Shown here: positions 1 through 6,177 of the stretch, in pieces
How the letters are laid out: every line of letters starts with the position of its first letter
Position numbering within the stretch: position 1 is the first letter of the stretch
Source: a virus
IMG/VR virus record: IMGVR_UViG_3300030419_003536
Coordinates: 5,830 to 25,955 of that record
Direction: 5' to 3' (one strand)
Length of the DNA: 20,126 nucleotides
The notes under the pieces: model-generated
The model's input: the letters and a program-made list of their open reading frames with translations, nothing else
What the model was told of the DNA's origin: nothing
Database searches by the model: none
Program-made: the position numbers and the translations under genes

Positions 1-1091
1 TAGATCAAATTGATGAGATATGGGCATCAGCTCAACAAACTTTAGCAACCGGGGGAGGAGCAATAGTTCTCTCTACACCTAATGGAACAGGAAACTTTTT
101 TCATAAAACTTGGGTAGGAGCAGAAGCAGGTACAAATGGATTTAATCCAATAAAATTACATTGGACATTACATCCAGATCGTGAACAAGATTGGCGAGAC
201 AAACAAGATCAGCTTTTAGGTGAAAAGATGGCAGCACAAGAATGTGACTGTGATTTTATTACATCTGGTTATACTGTGGTAGAAGGTACAACACTTCAAT
301 GGTATTTAGAAAATCAAGTTAAAGATCCTATAGAGAAAAGAGGATTCGATGGAAATTATTGGATCTGGGAATACCCAGACTATTCTAAAGATTATATGAT
401 AGCAGCTGATGTAGCTCGTGGAGATTCTACTGACTATTCTACATTTCACGTAATAGATGTTGAAACATTAACTCAAGTAGCTGAATATAAAGGTCAATTA
501 CCAACTAAAGATTTTGGTAATATGGTAGTAAATGCTGCAACAGAGTGGAATAATGCATTATTAGTAATAGAAAATGCAAATGTTGGCTGGGCAGCAATAC
601 AACCAGCAATTGATAGAGAGTATCCAAATCTATTCTATTCTTCAGCAGACTTGACAGCAGTTGATACGGGAATTCAACTTAAAAAAGGTTATGATCTAAA
701 AACAAAAGATAAGATGGTCCCGGGATTTACGACTACTTCGAAGACGAGACCACTAATTATATCAAAGCTAGATACCTATTTTCGGGAGAAGGCATGTATT
801 GTTCGGTCAAAGAGATTGATCGATGAATTATTTGTTTTTGTTTGGAAAGGAAGTAAAGCTCAAGCGCAAGTCGGGTATAACGATGACTTAGTAATGGCGT
901 ATAGTATAGGAATGTGGGTAAGAGATACAGCACTAATGTTAAGACAGAAAGGAATGGATTTAACAAAAAGTGCATTAAACAGCATAACAGTAAATCGAGG
1001 GCCTGGTGTATATACAAGCAACGCACCAGATAACAATCCTTGGATACAAAAAGGGCCAAAAGGGGATGAAGATCTTACATGGCTAATTTAA
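1..1091 (+). CDS. terL: Terminase large subunit (gp17-like), 3' part
   Basis: This is the DNA-packaging motor ATPase/nuclease; it cuts concatemers and pumps DNA through the portal. The reading frame is open from the left edge (first whole codon at position 3) and ends with TAA at 1089-1091, so the N-terminal ATPase with Walker A and B lies outside the window. Visible first is the ATPase coupling motif STPNG (nt 72-86) followed by TGNFF. The RNase H-like nuclease follows: its first acidic residue is in AADVARGDSTDYSTF (Asp at nt 408-410), the second in LVIENANVGW (Glu at 570-572), and the last acidic cluster is in YNDDLVMAYS (nt 882-887). This three-acid layout is that of T4 gp17. An ATG at 228 is internal and not the true start. 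The portal gene follows after 26 nt, the usual partner of this enzyme. Confidence 0.93.
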   Translation, partial: DQIDEIWASAQQTLATGGGAIVLSTPNGTGNFFHKTWVGAEAGTNGFNPIKLHWTLHPDREQDWRDKQDQLLGEKMAAQECDCDFITSGYTVVEGTTLQWYLENQVKDPIEKRGFDGNYWIWEYPDYSKDYMIAADVARGDSTDYSTFHVIDVETLTQVAEYKGQLPTKDFGNMVVNAATEWNNALLVIENANVGWAAIQPAIDREYPNLFYSSADLTAVDTGIQLKKGYDLKTKDKMVPGFTTTSKTRPLIISKLDTYFREKACIVRSKRLIDELFVFVWKGSKAQAQVGYNDDLVMAYSIGMWVRDTALMLRQKGMDLTKSALNSITVNRGPGVYTSNAPDNNPWIQKGPKGDEDLTWLI

Positions 1092-1117
1092 TAAAGGTTA
1101 TATAAAGAGGAATAATT

Positions 1118-2977
1118 ATGGCAGATAAATCAATATTTTCAAGACTAAGAAAATTATTTTCTAGCAACGTTGTTGTAAGAAATGTTGGTGGGCGTAAGTT
1201 AAAAGTTCGTGATACATCTAGACTTCAATCAGTAGGTAACTCAGTTACTATGGGAGTTGATAGATTTTCTAAGTTAAGAAAAACAAATATTAATTTTGGA
1301 TATGGAACTCCATCGCAACAAAACTTCTCATATCAAAAAAACGAATTATATACAGATTATGAGACAATGGATACAGATGCAATTATATCTTCTGCATTAG
1401 ATATATACGCAGATGAATCAACAATGAAAAATGAATTTGACGAAGTATTAACTATACAATGTCAAAATGAAAATGTTCAAAAAATACTACACAATTTATT
1501 TTATGATGTTTGTAATATTGAGTTTAACTTATGGCCTTGGATTAGAAACATGTGTAAATATGGTGATTCATTCTTAAAATTAGATATAGCTGAAGGGTAT
1601 GGTGTTGTTAACGTAGTGCCATTATCATCGTACGAAATGACTCGAGAAGAAGGTGAAGATGAAAAAGATCCATATAGAGTAACATTTAAGCAGGATGGAG
1701 GAATGGCTCAGTTAGAATATCAAAATTTTGAAATAGCTCATTTTAGATTATTATCAGATGCAAATTTCTTACCATACGGTAAATCAATGGTCGAGCCAGC
1801 AAGAAAAACTTGGAAGCAATTAACAATGATGGAAGATGCAATGATGATTCATAGAATTATGCGAGCACCTGAAAAAAGAATTTTTAAGATAGATGTTGGA
1901 AATATTCCACCTAATGAAGTTGATGCATATATGGGTTCAATTATTGATAAAATGAAAAAGGTACCATATGTAGATTCAACAACTGGTGAGTATAATCTTA
2001 AATTTAATATGCAAAATATGATGGAAGATTTTTACCTACCAACGAGGGGAGGTGAATCTGGAACAGGTATAGAATCAGTTCAAGGATTAGAGTTTAATGC
2101 AATTGATGATATTGAATATCTAAAAAATAAAATGATGTCTGCATTAAGAGTTCCAAAAGCATTTCTAGGGTACGATGAACAAGTAGAAGGAAAAGCAACA
2201 TTAGCAGCAGAAGATATTAGATTTGCAAGAACGATTGAACGAATTCAAAGAATTGCAATATCAGAATTAACAAAAATAGCTATTGTGCATTTATACACTC
2301 AAGGATTCAAAGATGAAGATTTAGTTGACTTTGAATTATCACTAACAACACCATCAACGGTATATGAACAAGAAAAAATTGCTATCTGGCAAGAAAAGAT
2401 AAGATTAGCTACTGATATACAATCATCAAAATTATTATCTGATGAGTGGATTTATGAAAACATATTTAACCTTGGCGATGCAGCTTGGCAACAAGAACGT
2501 GAAAGTGTTATTGCAGACTTAAAGCTTAAATTCCGTCAAGCACAAATTGAAGGTGAAGGAAACGATCCTGCTAAAACATTGCGTTCATTTGGAACACCAC
2601 ATGATCTTGCATCTTTAGGTCAGCAGGCAGTAGATGGAGCTCCAGAAGGTGATGAAGGAGAAAATCAAGTAGGTAGACCAGATATCGGGTTAAAATATAA
2701 GTCAACAGAACATCCAGGAGGCCAAGATCCTATTGGAGATAAAGATTTAGGTAAGACATACGAAAAAGATGTTAAGCCATTAAAACATAACTTTAGAGGT
2801 AATAGCCCGTTAGCAAGAGAGCAAAAAGCAGAAAAATATAAAAGTGTAATTAAATCACTTCAATCAAAAATAAAAAGTAAGCGTGTTCTTAAAGAATCGC
2901 TAAACACAAAAGCACCTGACTATAATGATGATGGCGGATTGTTAGACGAAAACAATATTATTGACGGGACAGTGTAA
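1118..2977 (+). CDS. 20: Portal vertex protein (gp20-like)
   Basis: This is the dodecameric portal at the unique capsid vertex: initiator of prohead assembly and channel for packaging. It has 619 residues against 524 in T4. Recognisable T4-portal features are the region around CKYGDSFLKLDIAEGYG (about residues 143-160), a central helical stem, and the conserved segment RVPKAFLGYDEQVEGKATLA followed by EDIRFARTIERIQRI (about residues 343-380). Residues from about 500 onward form a hydrophilic, Gly/Pro/charge-rich tail containing GRPDIGLKYKSTEHPGG and a basic KSVIKSLQSKIKSKRVLKES helix; this tail largely explains the extra length. The SD AGAGGA lies just upstream of the ATG at 1118. It directly follows the terminase gene; gp18 and gp19, which separate 17 and 20 in T4, are not here. 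Confidence 0.9.
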   Translation: MADKSIFSRLRKLFSSNVVVRNVGGRKLKVRDTSRLQSVGNSVTMGVDRFSKLRKTNINFGYGTPSQQNFSYQKNELYTDYETMDTDAIISSALDIYADESTMKNEFDEVLTIQCQNENVQKILHNLFYDVCNIEFNLWPWIRNMCKYGDSFLKLDIAEGYGVVNVVPLSSYEMTREEGEDEKDPYRVTFKQDGGMAQLEYQNFEIAHFRLLSDANFLPYGKSMVEPARKTWKQLTMMEDAMMIHRIMRAPEKRIFKIDVGNIPPNEVDAYMGSIIDKMKKVPYVDSTTGEYNLKFNMQNMMEDFYLPTRGGESGTGIESVQGLEFNAIDDIEYLKNKMMSALRVPKAFLGYDEQVEGKATLAAEDIRFARTIERIQRIAISELTKIAIVHLYTQGFKDEDLVDFELSLTTPSTVYEQEKIAIWQEKIRLATDIQSSKLLSDEWIYENIFNLGDAAWQQERESVIADLKLKFRQAQIEGEGNDPAKTLRSFGTPHDLASLGQQAVDGAPEGDEGENQVGRPDIGLKYKSTEHPGGQDPIGDKDLGKTYEKDVKPLKHNFRGNSPLAREQKAEKYKSVIKSLQSKIKSKRVLKESLNTKAPDYNDDGGLLDENNIIDGTV

Positions 2978-2993
2978 TCTTTTTATATTTCCT

Positions 2994-3019
2994 CATATTT
3001 ATTTATGATGGAAACTATA
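2994..3019 (+). promoter_or_regulatory. Recurrent junction element, copy 1
   Basis: CATATTTATTTATGAT followed by GGAAACTATA, starting 17 nt after the portal stop and 46 nt before ATG 3040. As RNA, TTTCCTCATA (2988-2997) pairs with TATGA(T)GGAAA (3004-3014) with a single bulged base, a ten-pair stem. As DNA it offers TATGAT (3004-3009) as a -10-like box. Which of the two roles applies cannot be decided here. Confidence 0.5.
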
Positions 3020-3039
3020 CTTTAAGGTAAAAGATAATT

Positions 3040-3885
3040 ATGAATACAAAAAAGCATTCTAAGATTAAAAATACAGGTATTCTATTTGAGTTACTTGTGC
3101 GTCAAGTAGCATCGGATACACTGTCTTCAGATAAGTCTGAAGCAATCAGAATTATTAAAGAATACTTTTCTAATAAAACTCAATTAGGAAAAGAATTACA
3201 ATTATATCAAACTATTATTAAAGAAAAATTTAATAATGAAAGGCAAGCTGATAAATTTATCGATGCAGTTATTACATCTAGAAAAACGTTAAATAAAAGT
3301 AAATTACGTCGAGAAAAGTATAATCTTATCAAAGAAATTAAAGAACATTACGATTTACAAAAATTTACAAAAGCTAGAGTCGATAATTATAGAACATTAG
3401 CTTCAACTTATAATATTTTTGAAAATACGTCACTACGTCCAGCCGACAGCGTAAGGCTTAGATATAATCTGATAGAAGCAGTAACAAATAAGAAAACGCA
3501 TAAAGCAGTTAAAAAACAAATTGTATCAGAGTACCAACAACAAGATAAAGATTTGCAATTACTATCATATCAAATACTCGTTGATAAATTTAATGAAAAA
3601 TATGGTGATTTAACACCAAAACAAAAGAAGGTTTTACGCGAATATATCAACAACGTATCTAATACAAATAATCTTAAAGAGCTTATATCAACTGAAGTAC
3701 CACATATTAAACGTACACTTCAAAGAAAAATGAAATCTATTAAAGATCCAGTAATGCGAATTAAGCTTAAAGAGGTTGTAAAGCAAGCTAATAGATTAGG
3801 TAGAAGAAATGTTATTAAAGATCAAGAAGTATTATCTTTAATGCGATTCTATGAGTTAATCAAAGAACTTAAAAATATTAAGTAG
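3040..3885 (+). CDS. Uncharacterised basic helical protein, candidate prohead core or head protein
   Basis: I do not recognise a named family. The 281-residue product is highly charged, Lys-rich and predicted mostly alpha-helical, with no signal peptide or membrane segment. It opens with KHSKIKNTGILFELLVRQ; repeated Lys/Glu-rich helices fill the middle, and a basic stretch near residues 224-250 (HIKRTLQRKMKSIKDPVMR) precedes a Leu-rich end. A modest SD (AAGG) precedes ATG 3040. It sits between portal and protease, where T4 carries small prohead core genes 67 and 68; an assembly or core role is inferred from position only. It is much longer than gp67 or gp68, so homology is not claimed. The junction upstream (2978-3039) carries the recurrent hairpin/promoter-like element described separately. 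Confidence 0.85.
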   Translation: MNTKKHSKIKNTGILFELLVRQVASDTLSSDKSEAIRIIKEYFSNKTQLGKELQLYQTIIKEKFNNERQADKFIDAVITSRKTLNKSKLRREKYNLIKEIKEHYDLQKFTKARVDNYRTLASTYNIFENTSLRPADSVRLRYNLIEAVTNKKTHKAVKKQIVSEYQQQDKDLQLLSYQILVDKFNEKYGDLTPKQKKVLREYINNVSNTNNLKELISTEVPHIKRTLQRKMKSIKDPVMRIKLKEVVKQANRLGRRNVIKDQEVLSLMRFYELIKELKNIK

Positions 3886-3894
3886 GGATCTTAG

Positions 3895-4419
3895 ATGGAA
3901 TCATACATCAAAAGAATATTGAATGAGTTAGAAAAATCTCAAGAAGAATTAGATGAGATGAATGTAACTGGTAATATAGATGGAGGTGAAGGACCTCCCT
4001 CAACACCTTTTGCATTTGGAGCAGGAAGAGAAAAAGATAAAAAGAAAACTAAAGATGTATCAACGAGCAGTACTGGATATACTATAGTGGATGAAGATGC
4101 TCCTAAAAAGTATTTCAAAGCAGATATGGGTTCAAAATCAGTCCCACAATCTACTTATAAAAAGGTAATGAATGAGTTAAATTACCGTGATTATAAGAAA
4201 GATGAATCGATGAATGCAAAGCAAAAGGTTAATAACTCGATAAAAGAGGTTAACCGAAAGCTTTTTGAAATAGAAAGAATAATCCATCAAAATAATAAAT
4301 TAAAAACTGAGATGGGTGTAACAAGTGAAAATTATTGGAAGTCAACGCGAGCTAAATTTGGAAAAATTAGTGAACGAATGGCAAGAATAGGTCACGCAAT
4401 AAGAAGATTGGGATCATAA
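3895..4419 (+). CDS. Uncharacterised head-module protein
   Basis: A 174-residue protein of unknown family. The N-terminal helix (MESYIKRILNELEKSQEELD) is acidic and amphipathic. It is followed by a glycine/proline-rich linker with NVTGNIDGGEGPPSTPFAF at residues 23-41, a Lys-rich disordered stretch (about 45-60), and a C-terminal basic coiled-coil-like half (about 100-174) ending in RMARIGHAIRRLGS. The gene starts 9 nt after its neighbour, with AGGGA as SD, and its TAA overlaps the ATG of gp21 by one base (TAATG at 4417-4421), so translation with the protease is probably coupled. Position suggests a prohead core, scaffold-associated or head-decoration protein. No catalytic motif is visible. 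Confidence 0.82.
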   Translation: MESYIKRILNELEKSQEELDEMNVTGNIDGGEGPPSTPFAFGAGREKDKKKTKDVSTSSTGYTIVDEDAPKKYFKADMGSKSVPQSTYKKVMNELNYRDYKKDESMNAKQKVNNSIKEVNRKLFEIERIIHQNNKLKTEMGVTSENYWKSTRAKFGKISERMARIGHAIRRLGS

Positions 4420-5051
4420 TGGCAAGACAAGTATTAGTAGATTATATACCATTTCAGGTAACACCACAACAGATAAATGAATCAATGGCTAATAATAATG
4501 GTAGGTTAGTAGTAGAAGGTGTACTACAAAGATCCGGAGCTAAAAATCAAAATGGTAGAATTTATCCAAAAGAGGTTTTAGCACGTGAAGTAGCTAACTA
4601 TAAGAAGACACAGATAGCAGAAAAAAGAGCCTTAGGTGAATTAGACCATCCAGAATCTTCTGTTGTTAATCTAAATAATGTATCTCATAACGTTTTAGAT
4701 TGTTGGTGGAAGGGTAATGATGTAATTGGTAAGGTAGAGATCTTAGGAACTCCATCTGGTAACATATTAAAAGAATTATTAAAAGCAGGCATATTATTAG
4801 GTATTAGTTCTAGAGGATTAGGTTCAGTAAAAGAGTTAGATGAAGGAACTGTAGCAGTAGAAGATGATTTTGAACTAATTTGTTGGGATTTTGTAAGTAA
4901 TCCATCAACACAAGGTGCATTTATGAAGCCAATACAAAGCGAAGGTGTATTATCAGAAGGGGTAAAGCATAATACTCAGCAATATGATAAGGTTAGCGGT
5001 ATAATCAGAGATATTCTCTGTGAAATGAAGGGTTGTTGTCCAATAGATTAG
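4419..5051 (+). CDS. 21: Prohead core protease (gp21-like)
   Basis: This is the serine protease that matures the T4-type prohead: packed inside the scaffold, it degrades the core and trims the major capsid and other head proteins. The 210 residues match T4 gp21 in length (212). The fold's signature blocks are present: LVVEGVLQRSGAKNQNGRIYP (residues 30-50, written here as the herpes-protease-like first strands), ALGELDHPE with candidate catalytic His77, LGISSRGLGS with candidate nucleophile Ser130 or Ser131, and ICWDFVSNPS with Asp157. Its ATG overlaps the preceding stop by one base, with a weak SD (GGGA) in the end of that gene. It is followed after 9 nt by the next gene. Which serine is catalytic is inferred from family layout. 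Confidence 0.9.
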   Translation: MARQVLVDYIPFQVTPQQINESMANNNGRLVVEGVLQRSGAKNQNGRIYPKEVLAREVANYKKTQIAEKRALGELDHPESSVVNLNNVSHNVLDCWWKGNDVIGKVEILGTPSGNILKELLKAGILLGISSRGLGSVKELDEGTVAVEDDFELICWDFVSNPSTQGAFMKPIQSEGVLSEGVKHNTQQYDKVSGIIRDILCEMKGCCPID

Positions 5052-5060
5052 AGGAAAATT

Positions 5061-5546
5061 ATGATTAGAATGGCTAAAATAATACGCGAAAGCAAACAGG
5101 AAGAAAATTACCGAAAATTAGATAGTAAACAAAAGAAATTAATTGTAGATGCTGTTAATAAATTTAATCAATTTGAACAACACATATATAGACAAAAAGA
5201 TGTGCGTGAAATAGTAGAAGCCATTAAAACTATTTCAGAATATGCTGGTAGATTAGCTTTAGATGAAACAGAAGATTGGTTTGACGGTGTAACTGTTAAG
5301 AAAGATGTTAAAGAAATTGAAAATAGTGTAAAATTATTTGAAAAAACAGCAAAAGAAGTAGGAACACTACAACATCGATTAGAAGCTATGTATGAAGATA
5401 TAGGTGGTAAGTTAAGCCGTTACTATGAAATTGCAGATATAGATAACACTATACCTTTAGCACCAAAAAATTCAAAAATCAACGAAAAAGACGTATTCTA
5501 TACAGATGATGAAGGTAGAACGCGAAAATTCGATGATGGTAGATAA
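5061..5546 (+). CDS. Uncharacterised helical protein of the head module
   Basis: A 161-residue protein with no family I can name. It is highly charged and almost entirely helical up to about residue 125, with heptad-like Leu/Ile spacing (for example DVKEIENSVKLFEKTAKEVG). An acidic, probably flexible tail ends in DDEGRTRKFDDGR. There is no membrane or secretion signal. Start choice: SD AGAGG at 5050-5054 lies 6 nt before ATG 5061, so this start is preferred over the in-frame ATG at 5070, which would begin MAKIIRESK. It lies between the protease and bS21 genes. A prohead core component is possible by position, but nothing in the sequence proves this. Confidence 0.8.
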   Translation: MIRMAKIIRESKQEENYRKLDSKQKKLIVDAVNKFNQFEQHIYRQKDVREIVEAIKTISEYAGRLALDETEDWFDGVTVKKDVKEIENSVKLFEKTAKEVGTLQHRLEAMYEDIGGKLSRYYEIADIDNTIPLAPKNSKINEKDVFYTDDEGRTRKFDDGR

Positions 5547-5560
5547 AAACACTGATAAAG

Positions 5561-5589
5561 TTGGTTCCTAACGTATTTTTTCGTATATT
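5561..5589 (+). promoter_or_regulatory. Candidate sigma70-type promoter upstream of bS21
   Basis: TTGGTT at 5561-5566 and TATATT at 5584-5589 are separated by exactly 17 nt, the spacing of a host sigma70 promoter. The -35 box is a weak match to TTGACA and the -10 differs from TATAAT by one base. It lies in the 78-nt gap before the bS21 gene, one of the larger gaps in the window. This is pattern matching only. Confidence 0.35.
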
Positions 5590-5592
5590 TAG

Positions 5593-5600
5593 TATAAATA
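5593..5600 (+). promoter_or_regulatory. T4-type late promoter box TATAAATA upstream of bS21
   Basis: The octamer TATAAATA is identical to the T4 late promoter -10 consensus recognised with the phage sigma factor gp55. It lies 24 nt before the ATG of bS21, which would give a very short AU-rich leader. No other intergenic region in the window has this exact octamer on the + strand. Whether this phage encodes gp55 cannot be seen here, and AT-rich DNA yields such boxes by chance. Confidence 0.45.
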
Positions 5601-5624
5601 AAGTAATAATCTAAACTAAATTTA

Positions 5625-5999
5625 ATGGCTTATAACAGAAACCAAAAACATCGTAATCAATCAGATACGAACACACGAAATTACGATTCTAAAAAGAAAC
5701 ATTTCAAAAGAAAAAAGAGATTGACCCGCGAGGACTATCAAATTCCAGGATGTCCTAAAGGAGTAAAAGTGCCTGAAGGTTCTAGCATTGAACAAGCATT
5801 AAGACGGTTCAAAAAAATGATGAAGCAAACAGATATACTTGGAGAGTTAAGAGAAAGGCGAGAATTCACAAAACCATCTAAAAAACGGTACGAACACTTA
5901 AAAAAAGTAAAATCGCTCACAAGTAAAAAGGATAAAAGAGCTATTTTAAGAGAGAAAAAACAGGTTTGGACAGCTATTATAAACGGTCAAGCACAATAG
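5625..5999 (+). CDS. rpsU: Phage-encoded ribosomal protein bS21 homologue with N-terminal extension
   Basis: This resembles small-subunit ribosomal protein bS21, which sits near the 3' end of 16S rRNA and aids mRNA recruitment at initiation. Residues about 47-105 carry the family pattern: VKVPEGSSIEQALRRFKK aligns with the E. coli start (VRENEPFDVALRRFKR), followed by GELRERREFTKPSKKRY, which aligns with AEVRRREFYEKPTTERKR, and a basic C-terminal helix. Bacterial bS21 is about 70 residues; this one has 124 because of a roughly 46-residue basic, Asn/Lys/Arg-rich N-terminal extension and a slightly longer tail ending VWTAIINGQAQ. Unlike nearly all neighbours, it has no Shine-Dalgarno: the 20 nt before the ATG are A/T with few other bases. 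A terminator follows at 6023-6051. Phage bS21 genes are known, including from a SAR11 myophage. Likely role: taking part in host ribosomes to favour phage mRNAs; this is inference. Confidence 0.87.
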   Translation: MAYNRNQKHRNQSDTNTRNYDSKKKHFKRKKRLTREDYQIPGCPKGVKVPEGSSIEQALRRFKKMMKQTDILGELRERREFTKPSKKRYEHLKKVKSLTSKKDKRAILREKKQVWTAIINGQAQ

Positions 6000-6022
6000 T
6001 TATTAAAAACATGTAAAAAACA

Positions 6023-6051
6023 AGAGAAATCCGAGTGGTTTCTCTTTTTTT
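6023..6051 (+). terminator. Rho-independent terminator after bS21
   Basis: AGAGAAA (6023-6029) pairs with TTTCTCT (6039-6045). Inside it, after a bulged T (6030), CC (6031-6032) pairs with GG (6037-6038) around the tetraloop GAGT. A run of seven T follows (6045-6051). It lies 24 nt after the bS21 stop and separates the portal-to-bS21 block from the scaffold/capsid block. Confidence 0.85.
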
Positions 6052-6054
6052 GTT

Positions 6055-6071
6055 ATATTTATTGTTACAAT
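6055..6071 (+). promoter_or_regulatory. Candidate promoter for scaffold and capsid genes
   Basis: Directly after the terminator, ATATTTAT (6055-6062) is followed by TACAAT (6066-6071), a one-mismatch -10 box. The ATATTTAT part matches the 5' half of the element recurring before the genes at 3040, 9986 and 13017. A promoter here is expected, because a terminator has just ended the preceding transcript and the most abundant head genes follow. The transcript would start near 6077-6079. No clear -35 box is visible. Confidence 0.4.
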
Positions 6072-6103
6072 ACACTACGCCGCTAGGCAATCTTATGTAG
6101 TGT
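6072..6103 (+). promoter_or_regulatory. Nested stem-loop in the leader of gp22
   Basis: ACACTAC (6072-6078) is perfectly complementary to GTAGTGT (6097-6103). Inside this stem a second hairpin, GCC (6079-6081), loop GCTA, GGC (6086-6088), stacks directly on its 5' arm, leaving an 8-nt strand AATCTTAT on the 3' side. The inner hairpin is strikingly GC-rich for this AT-rich sequence. Seven perfect pairs plus three more in a short leader suggest a real RNA structure, perhaps protecting the 5' end of the scaffold/capsid mRNA or controlling translation. Confidence 0.5.
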
Positions 6104-6126
6104 CACATTATCAAAATAAAATCTAT

Positions 6127-6146
6127 TAAGAATCCTAATATTCTTA
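6127..6146 (+). promoter_or_regulatory. Second stem-loop in the gp22 leader
   Basis: TAAGAAT (6127-6133) pairs with ATTCTTA (6140-6146) across the loop CCTAAT. It stands 31 nt before the scaffold ATG and is not followed by a T run, so it is not a terminator. Being made mostly of A-T pairs, it is weaker than the 6072-6103 structure and could be chance. Confidence 0.35.
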
Positions 6147-6177
6147 TTTCCACAAACAAATTAGAGGAGAATAGACA

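Noticed and set aside
228-1091. Independent 287-codon gene starting at ATG 228
   Set aside because: The same frame is open to the left edge and encodes the terminase STPNG motif upstream, so 228 is an internal methionine.
5571-5583. Terminator between the 161-residue gene and bS21 (T run at 5575-5581)
   Set aside because: The T run is not preceded by a stem of useful length; only ACG and CGT could pair across it.
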